Shown here: piece after piece, positions 43,735 through 52,591 of the stretch
Numbering within the stretch: position 1 is the stretch's first letter
Layout of the letters: each line of letters opens with the position of its first letter
DNA from: Actinoplanes xinjiangensis
GTDB lineage: Bacteria > Actinomycetota > Actinomycetes > Mycobacteriales > Micromonosporaceae
DNA: 64,000 nucleotides
Reading direction: 5' to 3'
Assembly (NCBI RefSeq): GCF_003148685.1
Contig: NZ_QGGR01000035.1
Span: forward strand, 1-64,000
Program-made: the position numbers and the translations under genes
The notes under the pieces: generated by a model
Told to the model about the DNA's origin: nothing
The model's database searches: none
The model's input: the letters and a program-made list of their open reading frames with translations, nothing else

Positions 43735-44481
43735 GTGACCAGTCTCGATGACGACGGTTCCACTGCGAAGAACTCACCGCCCGATGACGTACGGCTGAGC
43801 GCACCCGCCGACCCCTGGCTGACCGAAGCCCCCACCTCGGCGATCAACGACACCCCCACCGTCCCCGACCTCGCCACCGCCCCGCAGGCACCACCGCCCG
43901 ACCCGGCGCCGTTCCCCGACTGGTACCGGCCCGACCACGGTCGCGGCCGCCGGCGCCTGGTCGTCACCGGCCTCGCCGTGGGCGCGGTGTTCGTCGCCGG
44001 GATGCTCGCCCTCGACCCGTTCGGATCCGACGACGACGGCCGCGACACCACCGGACCGGCACCGTCGCCCAGCACGACCACCACCGCCGCCGGGGCCCGC
44101 CCGGCCGCCAACCCCCCGGCGACCACCGCCTCCGCCGCCGTCTCCACCTCCGTGGCACCGGCCGCCTCCACCGGCGCGGCACCGGCCGCGGGCGCACCAC
44201 AGGTCGTCTACGAGGTGACCGCCAGCGGGTCGAAGAACACCGGCAGCGTCGCCTACACCGATCAGGACGGCGACATCATCCGCCGCAACGGCATCCCCCT
44301 GCCGTGGCGCACCACCTTCGCCCTCGACGGTCAGCGCAAGCCCCTCGTCCTCGACGTGCAACGCAAAGGCGGCGGCGACACCGGGCCGGTGACCTGCACC
44401 ATCACCGTCGGCGGCAAGCTGCTGTCCACCACGACCGCCGAAGGCCGCTACGCCGCCGCACTTTGCAGCGGATCCGGCTGA
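43735..44481 (+). CDS. MmpS-family membrane protein
   Basis: The 248-residue protein has a cytoplasmic Pro-rich N-terminus, one transmembrane helix (LVVTGLAVGAVFVAGMLAL), an Ala/Thr/Pro linker and a C-terminal MmpS domain (QVVYEVTASGSKNTGSVAYT, PLPWRTTFAL, VTCTITVGGKLLSTTTAEG). In mycobacteria MmpS works with the MmpL exporters; no MmpL gene is adjacent, so its partner is unknown. GTG 43735 is chosen. It is 36 bases from the YdeI stop. Confidence 0.85.
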   Translation: MTSLDDDGSTAKNSPPDDVRLSAPADPWLTEAPTSAINDTPTVPDLATAPQAPPPDPAPFPDWYRPDHGRGRRRLVVTGLAVGAVFVAGMLALDPFGSDDDGRDTTGPAPSPSTTTTAAGARPAANPPATTASAAVSTSVAPAASTGAAPAAGAPQVVYEVTASGSKNTGSVAYTDQDGDIIRRNGIPLPWRTTFALDGQRKPLVLDVQRKGGGDTGPVTCTITVGGKLLSTTTAEGRYAAALCSGSG

Positions 44482-44523
44482 CCGGGCACCACCCCGGCGG
44501 GACGGCCCCGGCCCGCGAACGCC

Positions 44524-44985
44524 CTACCAGCCACGTGTCCCGGGGCCGCCCTTGAACGGCCCGGTGATGTCCGCGGTGATCCACCCGCCGTAGAAGTCAC
44601 CCTCCTGCGGCCGCACCGGCTCACCACCGACCCGGCACTCGTCCACCCGGCTCGGATAGAACGCCACCGCACCGGCGATCGCGGCATACGCCGGCGACGG
44701 CCGCTCGTACGACCAGCCGGCCCGCTGCACCCGGGCCTCGCCGACGACCAGATCCCAATAGCCGGCGATGCCCTTGAACTCGCAGTACGACTCCCCCGCC
44801 GCGGCCTCCAGCACACCGTCGGCGATGTCGTCGCGGGGCACGTAGTACACCGGCGGATGCGACGTCTCCAGCGCCCGCCAGCAGTGCTCACTGTCGACGA
44901 CCACAAGCCCCGCATGCACGACCGTCACCCGGGCCGCGGCACGCTCCAGCCGCGGCGGACGCGGATAGTCCCACACCGACTCCAT
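44524..44985 (-). CDS. DUF427 domain protein
   Basis: The 153-residue protein has the DUF427 pattern: RVTVVHAGLVVVDSEHCWRAL, HPPVYYVPRDDI, SYCEFKGIAGYWDL and a closing AFYPSRVDECRVGGEPVRPQEGDFYGGWIT (given here in parts: AFYPSRVDECRV and EGDFYGGWIT). The fold is beta-rich and the function unknown. ATG 44985 lies four bases after the stop of the MmcQ-like gene, so the two form an operon. Confidence 0.87.
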   Translation of the reverse strand: MESVWDYPRPPRLERAAARVTVVHAGLVVVDSEHCWRALETSHPPVYYVPRDDIADGVLEAAAGESYCEFKGIAGYWDLVVGEARVQRAGWSYERPSPAYAAIAGAVAFYPSRVDECRVGGEPVRPQEGDFYGGWITADITGPFKGGPGTRGW

Positions 44986-44989
44986 CAGC

Positions 44990-45427
44990 TCAGCCTGCCC
45001 GCTCCGCCGGGCCCGCCGCCTGCGGGGGCGGTGCCACCCGGGCGGCGAGAAACTTCGGGGCCATCTCGCGGTAGCTGTCGGTGACCAGTTCGGCGATCTC
45101 CGACCAGTCGGTGTGGTCGCCCAGCACCACACCGGCGACGTTGCCACCCCACTCGGCGCGGAAGAACGGAAAACCCCCGGCGGTCAGGCCGAGCAGATCC
45201 TCGAAAGGTACGCGAAACGTCATCACCGTCGACGCACCGCCACTCAGATGCCGCGCATACACCCGATGACGATCCGGATCCGGCGTGTAGACGTGGGCCA
45301 CCGTCCGCGCGCGGATCCGCCAGCGGACACCGATCCACGCGGGCTCCTCATACGTCTCGGGCAGCCGCCCACAGATCGGCCGCAGCCGGTCGAGGAACTC
45401 CGAGGGCACATCTCCAGGGCCGGACAT
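44990..45427 (-). CDS. MmcQ/YjbR-family protein
   Basis: The 145-residue protein has RLPETYEEPAWIGVRWRIRA, VMTFRVPFEDLLGLTAGGFP and WSEIAELVTDSYREMAPKFL, all typical of MmcQ/YjbR proteins. These have a CyaY-like fold and possible DNA binding. It is first in a two-gene unit with the DUF427 gene, four bases apart. ATG 45427 is chosen; no strong ribosome site is seen. Confidence 0.87.
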   Translation of the reverse strand: MSGPGDVPSEFLDRLRPICGRLPETYEEPAWIGVRWRIRARTVAHVYTPDPDRHRVYARHLSGGASTVMTFRVPFEDLLGLTAGGFPFFRAEWGGNVAGVVLGDHTDWSEIAELVTDSYREMAPKFLAARVAPPPQAAGPAERAG

Positions 45428-45466
45428 GGACCGACGATAACGGCCGGCGGCCCGCCCCGCGCCCGC

Positions 45467-46294
45467 TCAGCGCCACCAGTCGTCGAGCGGGGTGACCGGC
45501 ACCGTCCGCTTGTGCCGCGTGGCCAGGAACGTCGCCTCCACCTTCGCCGCGACCTCCGGCGTCACCTCGGCACCCTCGAGATAGTCGTCGATCTCACCGT
45601 AGGTCAGGCCCAGCGCCACCTCGTCCGGCAGCGCCGGCCGGTCGTCCTCCAGATCGGCCGTCGGCACCTTCTCCCACGTGCTCCGCGGCGCACCCAGCTC
45701 CCGCAGCAACGCCGCCCCCTGCCGTTTCGTCAGCCCGGTCAGCGGCGTCACGTCCACCCCGCCGTCGCCGTACTTGGTGAAGAAACCGGTCACCGCCTCG
45801 GCCGCGTGATCGGTCCCCACCACCAGCATGTTCAGCTGACCCGCGACGGCGTACTGGGCCACCATCCGCTCCCGGGCCTTGACGTTGCCGCGGACGAAGT
45901 CCCGCAGACCCGCCCCCTCGCCCAGCCCCACCGCGACCTGGGCGGCGACCGCGTCCGCGCTCGGCTTCACGTCCACCGTGACGGTCCGGTCCGGCTCGAT
46001 GAACCCGAGCGCGGTCTGCGCATCGGCCTCGTCGGCCTGCACGCCGTACGGCAGCCGTACCGCCACGAAGGTCGCCGCCGTCCCCTCGGCACGCAGCTGC
46101 GCGCAGGCCAGCTGACACAACCGGCCGGCCAGCGTGCTGTCCTGGCCGCCGCTGATCCCGAGGACGTACCCGGTGGCGGGCGTCGACCGCAGATACCCGG
46201 TCAGGAAGTCGACCCGCTGCCGGATCTCGTCCGCCGCGACGATCGAGGCCTTGACGCCGAGTTCGGCGATGATCTGAGTACGGAGATTCACCAC
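45467..46294 (-). CDS. nadE: Ammonia-dependent NAD+ synthetase
   Basis: The 275-residue protein, equal in length to E. coli NadE, has the PP-loop GISGGQDS at 46-53. [52 protein letters not shown] and the C-terminal [14 protein letters not shown] complete the pattern. It adenylates nicotinate adenine dinucleotide and amidates it with ammonia. GTG 46294 is chosen; the next GTG codon could also start. No glutaminase domain is fused. Close to gpsA on the same strand (28 bases). Confidence 0.95.
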   Translation of the reverse strand: MVNLRTQIIAELGVKASIVAADEIRQRVDFLTGYLRSTPATGYVLGISGGQDSTLAGRLCQLACAQLRAEGTAATFVAVRLPYGVQADEADAQTALGFIEPDRTVTVDVKPSADAVAAQVAVGLGEGAGLRDFVRGNVKARERMVAQYAVAGQLNMLVVGTDHAAEAVTGFFTKYGDGGVDVTPLTGLTKRQGAALLRELGAPRSTWEKVPTADLEDDRPALPDEVALGLTYGEIDDYLEGAEVTPEVAAKVEATFLATRHKRTVPVTPLDDWWR

Positions 46295-46322
46295 CCGAGC
46301 ACTCTATGCGCTCGGCGGGCGG

Positions 46323-47324
46323 TCAGCCGGGTTCGGACTCGTGACCCGCCGGGTGCGAGCGCAGCAGCCCGTCGTAGGCGCGGACCGCGGTGATGTCGCC
46401 GGTGATGACACGATGGATCGTCCGGGTGATGGGCATCGACAGGCCGTGCCGGTCGGCCAGCTGGACCGCGGCGTGCACCGTCTTCACCCCCTCGGCCACC
46501 TGCCCCATCTCGGCGAGGATCTCGTCCAGGGTGCGGCCGCGGCCGAGCTGCTCGCCGACGTGCCGGTTGCGGCTGTGCGGGCTGATGCACGTCGCCACCA
46601 GGTCGCCCATGCCGGCCAGCCCGGCCAGCGTGCTCGGCTCACCGCCCATCACGACGGCCAGGGTGGTCAGCTCGGCGAGCCCGCGGGAGATCACCCCGGC
46701 CCGGGTGTTGTCGCCGACGCCGAGGCCCTGCGCGATCCCGGTGGCGATGGCGACGACGTTCTTCAGCGCCCCGCCGACCTCGCAGCCGATCACGTCGTGG
46801 TTGGTGTAGACGCGCAGCAGGCCACGCCGGAACACCCGCTGGATCTCGGTGGCGACGGTGAGGTCCTCGGTGGCGATGACGGTCGCGGCCGCCATCCCGG
46901 CCATGATCTCCTTGGCCAGGTTCGGCCCGGTGAGCGCGGCCGCGGGATGTCCCGGCAGCACCTCCTTGATCACCTCGGTCATCCGCAGCAGCGAGTCGCG
47001 TTCCAGGCCCTTGCTGAGGCTGACCACCGGGATCCACGGGTGCAGGTCCGGCCGGACCTGCTTGAGGGTGTCGCGGAACGCCCCGGTCGGCACTCCGACG
47101 ACCAGCAGCTCGGCGTGCGCGGCCGCCTCGGCGAGGTCGGAGGTGGCCCGCAGCCGGTCCGGGAGCGGGAAGCCGGCGAGGTAGCGCTCGTTGGTGTGCT
47201 TGGCGTTGATCTCCTCGGCGGTGGCCGGGTTGCGCGCCCAGATCAACGACTCATGATCCCGGCGGGTGAGAACAGAGGCGACCGTGGTTCCCCACGAGCC
47301 GGCACCCAGCACGGTGATCCGCAT
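46323..47324 (-). CDS. gpsA: Glycerol-3-phosphate dehydrogenase [NAD(P)+]
   Basis: The 333-residue protein has GAGSWGTT at residues 7-14 (cofactor). SLSKGLERDSLLRMTEVI, LTGPNLAKEIM, CEVGGALKNVVAIATGI (catalytic Lys), GDLVATCISPHSRNRHVGEQ and AEGVKTVHA match GpsA. It makes sn-glycerol-3-phosphate for phospholipids. ATG 47324. The 28-base gap to nadE suggests co-transcription. Full length. Confidence 0.95.
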   Translation of the reverse strand: MRITVLGAGSWGTTVASVLTRRDHESLIWARNPATAEEINAKHTNERYLAGFPLPDRLRATSDLAEAAAHAELLVVGVPTGAFRDTLKQVRPDLHPWIPVVSLSKGLERDSLLRMTEVIKEVLPGHPAAALTGPNLAKEIMAGMAAATVIATEDLTVATEIQRVFRRGLLRVYTNHDVIGCEVGGALKNVVAIATGIAQGLGVGDNTRAGVISRGLAELTTLAVVMGGEPSTLAGLAGMGDLVATCISPHSRNRHVGEQLGRGRTLDEILAEMGQVAEGVKTVHAAVQLADRHGLSMPITRTIHRVITGDITAVRAYDGLLRSHPAGHESEPG

Positions 47325-47433
47325 GTGGTGGCCCTTCCTTAGGCACGCACGTCACCCGGCCGACGGGCCGGCGGCAGCCGCGGTGGACCCCGGCGCGAGT
47401 TGAGAATACGACCGCCCGCACACCCTCTAAAGC

Positions 47434-47446
47434 ATCCTAGGAGGAT
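47434..47446. promoter_or_regulatory. ATCCT-N3-AGGAT repeat between gpsA and MFS gene
   Basis: A short inverted repeat within an AT-richer patch of the 195-base divergent gap. It is about 75-85 bases upstream of the MFS start. It may be an operator; five paired bases are weak evidence. Confidence 0.3.
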
Positions 47447-47519
47447 AGTTTGGTCGCCCCTCCGACAGAAATCGACGGATGACAATATTGGCCGCTACAG
47501 TCGGCGGCGGGGGTGAACA

Positions 47520-48653
47520 GTGCGGGCGACTCGGGCGATCAGTCTCGTGTTCGCCGGGAGCGGGGCGACGCAGGCGTCCTGGATGTCCCGGCTTCCCGCG
47601 GTCCTCGACCAGACCCACACCGACGTCGTACGCCTCAGCGCCGGCCTCGTGATGTTGGGCATCGGCACCCTGACCGCGATGGCCCTGACCGGCCCCGCCG
47701 TCGCCCGCCTCGGCAGCCGGCCGGTCGTCGTCGCCGGATTCGCGCTGACCATGCTGTCGCTGATCGCGATCGCGGTGGCACACTCGCCGGCGACGTTGAC
47801 CGCGGCCATGCTCGGCATGGGCGTCGGCGGTGGCGTCTGGGACGCGGGTATGAACATGCAGGCCTCGGCCCTCGAGCGCGATCACAGCGCGCACCTGATG
47901 AGCCGCTGCCACGGCTGGTGGAGCATCGGCAGCATGGCGGCCGCGGGCGTGGGTGCGGCCGCGGCGGCGCTCTCGATCGGCCTGCTGCCGCACCTGATCG
48001 CGGTCCTCCTGGTCACCGCCGTGCTGTTCGGCCGCGGGGTCACCACGTTCGGCGGGTCCGCCGGCACCGGGCCGGGCGCTTCGGGGACGGGCCGCCGGTC
48101 ACCGGTCCGGCGGCTTGCGGCGATCGGCACGCTGCTGTTCTGCGGCGCGGTGGTGGAGGGCGCCGCCGGCGACTGGCTGGCCGTCTACCTCCATCAGGAC
48201 CGGGAGCTCACCCATGCCGGGGCGGCCCTGTGGTACACCCTGTTCGTGACCGCGATGGCGGCCGGCCGGCTGATCGCGGACCGGCCGCACCGGCGTTTCG
48301 GTGCCGCCGGGCTGGTCCGCACCGGCGCCGTCGTCACGGCCCTGAGCATCGTCCTGGTGATCGCCGGCCCCACCGGCTCCTGGCTCCACCTGGCGGCGCT
48401 GGGCTGGGGTGTCGGGATCTGCTGGGTGTTCCCGGCCGCCCTGAGCGCGACCGGTAACGTCGCGCCGCCGTCGGCGGTCGCGACGATGACCGCCATCGGC
48501 TACAGCGCCAGCGTCGCCGGCCCGCTGGTCATCGGCCGACTGGCGCACTCCGCCGGGCTGGAGGCCGCGATATCCGCCATGCTGCCGCTGGTGCTGGCGG
48601 TGGCGTTGTTCGCTCCGGCTCTGACCGGCGCCGACCCCGACCCGCCGACATGA
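47520..48653 (+). CDS. MFS transporter, YbjJ-like
   Basis: The 377-residue protein has about eleven to twelve hydrophobic segments. Features of the YbjJ-like MFS group are ATQASWMSRLPAVLDQ, GGGVWDAGMNMQASALE, SRCHGWWSIGSMAAAG and GAAGDWLAVYL. Cargo unknown; export is likely. GTG 47520 follows GGCGGGGG. It is divergent from gpsA and its 3' end overlaps the opposing glycosyltransferase gene by 125 bases, an unusually long convergent overlap. Confidence 0.85.
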   Translation: MRATRAISLVFAGSGATQASWMSRLPAVLDQTHTDVVRLSAGLVMLGIGTLTAMALTGPAVARLGSRPVVVAGFALTMLSLIAIAVAHSPATLTAAMLGMGVGGGVWDAGMNMQASALERDHSAHLMSRCHGWWSIGSMAAAGVGAAAAALSIGLLPHLIAVLLVTAVLFGRGVTTFGGSAGTGPGASGTGRRSPVRRLAAIGTLLFCGAVVEGAAGDWLAVYLHQDRELTHAGAALWYTLFVTAMAAGRLIADRPHRRFGAAGLVRTGAVVTALSIVLVIAGPTGSWLHLAALGWGVGICWVFPAALSATGNVAPPSAVATMTAIGYSASVAGPLVIGRLAHSAGLEAAISAMLPLVLAVALFAPALTGADPDPPT

Positions 48654-49752
48654 CGCTGGTCAGCCCGAAGCCGCGGACGGCGGCACGGACCACCTCCGGG
48701 CCACCGGCACCCTCGGCGCGCCGGGGCAACTCCGCCATGAAGTCGCGCCAGGTCTTCCGGTCGTTCTGCCACGCTTCGAGGTAGTGGACGCACGCCTCGG
48801 GCCGGATGTACCGCAGCCGGCCCTTCGCCGCCGCCAGTGCCTCGCGCATCGGTCCACCGACCCGGCTGTCCCGGTCGATCCGATTCTCGATCTCCTCGAT
48901 CAGGCGCAGGCGTGCCGCCAGGAAGCTGCTCCAGTAGTCCGTCCCCGCGGTGATCGGCAGACGGCGATCGAGCCGGGCGAAGACCCCCTCGGCCAGGACG
49001 TCGCCGAACTCCTCCCGGCGGGCCCGGCTCGGATCGGCAAACGGGTCGTAGGCCTGTTGCAGCGCCCGGCCCACCTGGCAGACCGGGCGGAGGCCGGCAT
49101 CGTCGAGCAGGAAGAACCAGTCCTCGTTGTAGATCTCCGGAAAGAACGAGTCGATCCGGTCCGCCGGTACCGCCAGGGCACCGCCGCCGATGAAGGTGTC
49201 CTGCTGGTCGTCGCCGGTCTCCCGGTTGGCATGGCACACCACGGAGTTGTCGGGATAACCACCGATCTTCAGCCCCACACCGTCGTGGGTGTCGAGCAGG
49301 GCGGCGGCCCGCTCCAGATCGGCGGCGTCCGGCACGGTGATGTCGTCGTCCAGGAAGACGACGGTGCGCCACCCGGACATCCGGGCGAGGACCAGGCCGA
49401 GGTTGCGCTTGGCGCTGGTGTCGGCCCGGCGTTGCAGGCGTGACCCGCCGAGCACCGTCGAGGTCTCCAGCGCCGGCAGTCCCGGCACCCCGGCGTGCGG
49501 GAAGTCGACCGCGATCACCCTGAGCGTCGACATGCGGGCCAGGCAGTCGATCACCGGCCGCGCACGGGAGCGCCCGCTGCACAGCACCAGCAGCGTGGCA
49601 CCGAGCAGTGCGGCCAGCCGCCCGGCCTGGACGAGGGAGAACTCCGACCGGACGCTGGGAACGATGATCGCGTCCACCGCCACACGCCGGTCCCCCGGCA
49701 CCGGCGGCCGGATCAGACCGCGATGGGAACGGTGATGCCCGACCTCGCTCAT
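48529..49752 (-). CDS. Glycosyltransferase (GT-A-like)
   Basis: The 407-residue protein has a GT-A-like core: AKRNLGLVLARMSGWRTVVF, DDD at 135-137 (metal/nucleotide-sugar), DTFIGGGALAVPADRIDSFF and YNEDWFFLLDDAG (acidic catalytic region). No membrane segment or signal is seen, so it acts in the cytosol. Donor and acceptor are unknown. ATG 49752 overlaps the stop of the XRE-sensor gene as ATGA, so it is its operon partner. The C-terminus runs into the convergent MFS gene. Confidence 0.8.
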   Translation of the reverse strand: MSEVGHHRSHRGLIRPPVPGDRRVAVDAIIVPSVRSEFSLVQAGRLAALLGATLLVLCSGRSRARPVIDCLARMSTLRVIAVDFPHAGVPGLPALETSTVLGGSRLQRRADTSAKRNLGLVLARMSGWRTVVFLDDDITVPDAADLERAAALLDTHDGVGLKIGGYPDNSVVCHANRETGDDQQDTFIGGGALAVPADRIDSFFPEIYNEDWFFLLDDAGLRPVCQVGRALQQAYDPFADPSRARREEFGDVLAEGVFARLDRRLPITAGTDYWSSFLAARLRLIEEIENRIDRDSRVGGPMREALAAAKGRLRYIRPEACVHYLEAWQNDRKTWRDFMAELPRRAEGAGGPEVVRAAVRGFGLTSVMSAGRGRRRSEPERTTPPPAPAAAWRISRPPARRSAPVGR

Positions 49753-50861
49753 GCCTCGATCACGGGCGGCCACTCGTGCAGCCGTTCATCGTCCTGCGTC
49801 CAGTCGGGTGTCACCACGGTTCCGTTCGGATTGATCCGGACGCGCATCAGGATGCTGAACGCGGAGGCGTCCGGAAAGCGCTGCCGGATGAAATTCTCGT
49901 TTCGGTCCCGAAACTTCGCATCGGTCAACGCGCGGACCGCGCCGTACGTTCCGCGCCCGAACATGCCATTACACAATGTCACTGTTCGTCGGGAGTTGTA
50001 CGGACTTTTCCCCCGGAAGAAATGGGCGACGTCCTCCAGGAGCATCCCGTTGGCCGCGTCCAGCACAGGCTCGAAGGTCCGGCCCTCCGCGGTCGAGAAG
50101 CAGCCGGCGTCCTCGTCGTGGGGCCGCACCTGCTGGCTGATCGGAAGTTCGAGCCGCCGGGTGATGTCCCGGTTCACCGCATTCCAGTCCACGCCGCCGA
50201 TCAGCACGAGATGCGAGGTGAAGTCGTCCTCCTCCATCTCCTCGGAACGGCAGATGCGCACGTCGGCCGCCGGGTTCACCGCCCGGATGTGCCCGTGGAC
50301 CTCCAGGAGCGCATCGAGGTCGGCCAGACTGTAGGAGCGGACGTAGTCGGGATCCTTGGTGTCGGTGAACGGCATCCGCTCGCGGAACCGTTTCGGCAGG
50401 CTCCCGCTGACGATGATGATCGGCCGCTGGTCCGGGAAATACCAGGTGCCGCTGCCGGTCACGCCGCCTTCCGGCCCGGTCGCGGTCGCCCACGCCGGCT
50501 CGTGCTCGGTGGACTCACCGTCGGTGAAGCGCAGGCTGAACAACTCGGAGTGCAACCTGTCCCGCTCCTGCCGCTCCTCGTCGGTCAGATCATGCTCGCT
50601 GAGCAGCCGGGCGGGCCCGGACTCGACGGACCGCCGGGTGGCGAAGAACATCGCGTATCCGGCCAGCCGGCTGGCCGGTGGCAGGGCGGGATTGCGGATC
50701 GACTCCCAGGACGAGATCAGCGACAGGCTCAGCGGCCCGTGCTCACCGCCGAGCGCCTCGGCGATCTGGTGCTGGGTGATCTTCAGATCCGGCCAGTGCT
50801 CGGTACGCAACTTGCGCAGACGCCGAGCGAGGCGCGCGCTTTCGGGCACTCCCGGCTGCAT
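49749..50861 (-). CDS. XRE-type regulator with large Rossmann-like C-terminal domain
   Basis: The 370-residue protein has an N-terminal helix-turn-helix (ITQHQIAEALGG, LSLSLISSWES) and a large C-terminal domain. That domain contains RPIIIVSGSLPKRF, HGHIRAVNPAADVRI, HLVLIGGVDWNAVN and TVTLCNGMFGRGTYGAVRAL. Its alternating strands and Gly turns suggest a Rossmann-like ligand or nucleotide fold; I do not know the family by name. ATG 50861 follows GAAGGA; a GTG at 50876 is less likely. It is translationally coupled (ATGA) to the glycosyltransferase. The 11-mer CTGAACTTCAG just upstream may be its own operator. Confidence 0.8.
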   Translation of the reverse strand: MQPGVPESARLARRLRKLRTEHWPDLKITQHQIAEALGGEHGPLSLSLISSWESIRNPALPPASRLAGYAMFFATRRSVESGPARLLSEHDLTDEERQERDRLHSELFSLRFTDGESTEHEPAWATATGPEGGVTGSGTWYFPDQRPIIIVSGSLPKRFRERMPFTDTKDPDYVRSYSLADLDALLEVHGHIRAVNPAADVRICRSEEMEEDDFTSHLVLIGGVDWNAVNRDITRRLELPISQQVRPHDEDAGCFSTAEGRTFEPVLDAANGMLLEDVAHFFRGKSPYNSRRTVTLCNGMFGRGTYGAVRALTDAKFRDRNENFIRQRFPDASAFSILMRVRINPNGTVVTPDWTQDDERLHEWPPVIEA

Positions 50862-50875
50862 GAGTGAATCCTTCA

Positions 50876-50886
50876 CTGAACTTCAG
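50876..50886. promoter_or_regulatory. CTGAACTTCAG, proximal copy
   Basis: An imperfect palindrome of 11 bases directly upstream of the XRE gene's ribosome site. An identical copy is at 51027-51037. A likely autoregulatory site for the XRE protein. Confidence 0.5.
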
Positions 50887-50901
50887 GCAATCCGTAGAGC
50901 C

Positions 50902-50921
50902 TAGGGGAAGCGCTTCCCCTA
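50902..50921. promoter_or_regulatory. 20-base perfect palindrome TAGGGGAAGCGCTTCCCCTA
   Basis: The two halves are exact complements around a central CG, 41-60 bases upstream of the XRE gene start. The inner AAGCGCTT is shared with the pectate lyase palindrome at 38253-38268. A repressor operator of LacI type, or a tight DNA cruciform, is possible. Confidence 0.6.
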
Positions 50922-51026
50922 CGGCCAGTACCGAACCGGAAACTATGCGCTCAATGCGGAACCGCGGGCGGAAGCGTGAGTGAAACCAGGGTTCAACCTT
51001 GCTTCATCCAACTACAGGCACCTAAC

Positions 51027-51037
51027 CTGAACTTCAG
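51027..51037. promoter_or_regulatory. CTGAACTTCAG, distal copy
   Basis: Identical to the copy at 50876-50886, 151 bases away. It is followed by a CTGAAGT inverted partner, giving ACTTCAG-N9-CTGAAGT at 51031-51053. Two sites at this distance could allow looping. Confidence 0.5.
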
Positions 51038-51079
51038 TAAAGAGATCTGAAGTCACTTTCCGGCAAGAGTGACCGACGA

Positions 51080-51120
51080 GGTCCCGCGGCAGCCGAGGGG
51101 GCTGCCGCGGGACCCTTTTT
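51080..51120 (+). terminator. Strong Rho-independent terminator without upstream gene
   Basis: GGTCCCGCGGCAGCC pairs with GGCTGCCGCGGGACC (15 bp, five-base loop), followed by CTTTTT. The T-run gives + orientation. No + strand gene lies between 50862 and here, so it probably ends a small RNA or a leader starting near 50960-51040. A TTGCTT at 51000 could be part of a promoter. Confidence 0.8.
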
Positions 51121-51586
51121 CATGTTCGCCGGGCGGCGATCACACGTCAGCTGACTACCGAGCGTCACGCTAAATGGTATCGCTCCCACGCGGACGAACC
51201 GCAGGCGAGGCCGCGGGCAATCGATCATGCTGGATGACCGGCGATCCGATCTTGCATGAACGCAACGTCATCGAAACAAACATCGCGGCCCCGGATCGAA
51301 CACCGCACGACGGCGCCCGAGCCCGGCCCATAGCCTCTGAAGTGCGAAGATGCTGACATCAGGTCGTCGCACTTATCGCTTAGGGACCTTTACTTTCGTC
51401 GATGCGACGCATAGCTTGGTCCTATCCAGCGAAAGTTATGGATTTCCTGAGCGTCAACGCGACATCACCCTCCCCTATCGACGGCGTGTCCTGTGGGACG
51501 TCCTCCCGCGACACTCCGTGATGTCGTGCTGCCGTCTCACGTGTGGATACGTGTGGATACCAGCAAGTACGAGTGGAAGGAGACGC

Positions 51587-52591
51587 ATGGACGACGCCGT
51601 CCTCTCCCGCCGATCGCTGATCGCCACCGGTGCCGTCGGCCTCGCCGTACCCGCCATCGGGGCCGCCGTGGCGCTGACCGGCGGCGCGGCGAAAGCGGGG
51701 GCGACCCGGAAGATCACCATCTGGGCCGAGGCACTGCCCGGCGGGCTGTTCGGCTACGGGCTCGCGCCCGGGCAGGCCACCGTGCCCGGCCCGCTCCTCG
51801 AGATGTACGAGGGCGACACCCTCGAGATCACTCTGGTCAACACCACGAACCAGCGCCTGTCCATCCATGCGCACGGCGTCGACTACAGCACCACCTCGGA
51901 CGGCAGCCCGCTGCACGGGTCGTACAACAACCCGGGGGAGATCCGCACCTACGTGTGGCGGTCGCGGGAGATGTCCGCGGCGGCCGGGCGGCGGTTCATG
52001 CCGGGCAGCGCCGGCTACTGGCACTACCACGATCACGCGATGGGCACCGACCACGGCACCGGCGGGGTGGCCAAGGGCCTCTACGGTGCTCTGATCGTGC
52101 GGCGGCGCGGCGACATCCTGCCGGACAAGCAGTTCACCGTGGTCTTCCACGACATGACGATCAACAACAAGGCGGCCCCGAACACCCCGATGTTCGAGGC
52201 GAACCTCGGTCAGCGCGTCGAGTGGGTCGCCATCGGGCACGGCAACCTGTTCCACACCTTCCACCTGCACGCGCACCGCTGGGTCGACAACCGCACCGGC
52301 ATGTTGGAGAGCGTCAGCGACCCGAGCCCGACGGTCGACAACAAGGATCTCAACCCGGGCAGTTCGTTCGGGTTCCAGGTGATCGCCGGCGAGGGCGTCG
52401 GCCCGGGTGCCTGGATGTACCACTGCCACGTGCAGAACCACTCCGACGGCGGCATGGCCGGGCTCTTCCTGGTCCGCAACGCCGACGGCAGCATGCCGCC
52501 GGGCGCCGAGGAGGCGATCCACCGATTCCAGGGCCACGCACACACCACCACGTCGACAGACACCGACGACCATGGGGGGCACGGCGCATGA
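51587..52591 (+). CDS. Two-domain multicopper oxidase (small laccase type)
   Basis: The 334-residue protein begins with a Tat-type signal (LSRRSLIATGAVGLAVPAIG). Copper ligands are in HAHGVD, YWHYHDHAMG, HTFHLHAHRW and WMYHCHVQNHSDGGM, so both type-1 and trinuclear sites are complete. Two cupredoxin domains match SLAC-type laccases, which act as trimers outside the cell and oxidise phenols with O2. A His-rich tail ends it. GGAAGGAG precedes ATG 51587. Its stop overlaps the next gene's start (ATGA), making it first in a four-gene operon. Confidence 0.93.
   Translation: MDDAVLSRRSLIATGAVGLAVPAIGAAVALTGGAAKAGATRKITIWAEALPGGLFGYGLAPGQATVPGPLLEMYEGDTLEITLVNTTNQRLSIHAHGVDYSTTSDGSPLHGSYNNPGEIRTYVWRSREMSAAAGRRFMPGSAGYWHYHDHAMGTDHGTGGVAKGLYGALIVRRRGDILPDKQFTVVFHDMTINNKAAPNTPMFEANLGQRVEWVAIGHGNLFHTFHLHAHRWVDNRTGMLESVSDPSPTVDNKDLNPGSSFGFQVIAGEGVGPGAWMYHCHVQNHSDGGMAGLFLVRNADGSMPPGAEEAIHRFQGHAHTTTSTDTDDHGGHGA

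Larger units (their letters stand above)
50862..51586. other. 725-base intergenic region with palindromes and orphan terminator
   Basis: No protein gene is supported here. It holds two copies of CTGAACTTCAG, a 20-base perfect palindrome, an orphan + strand terminator, and an AT-richer stretch from about 51180 to 51560 that must contain the laccase-operon promoter. Open frames inside are short and lack family-like sequence. GTGTGGATAC is directly repeated at 51541 and 51551. Confidence 0.6.
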
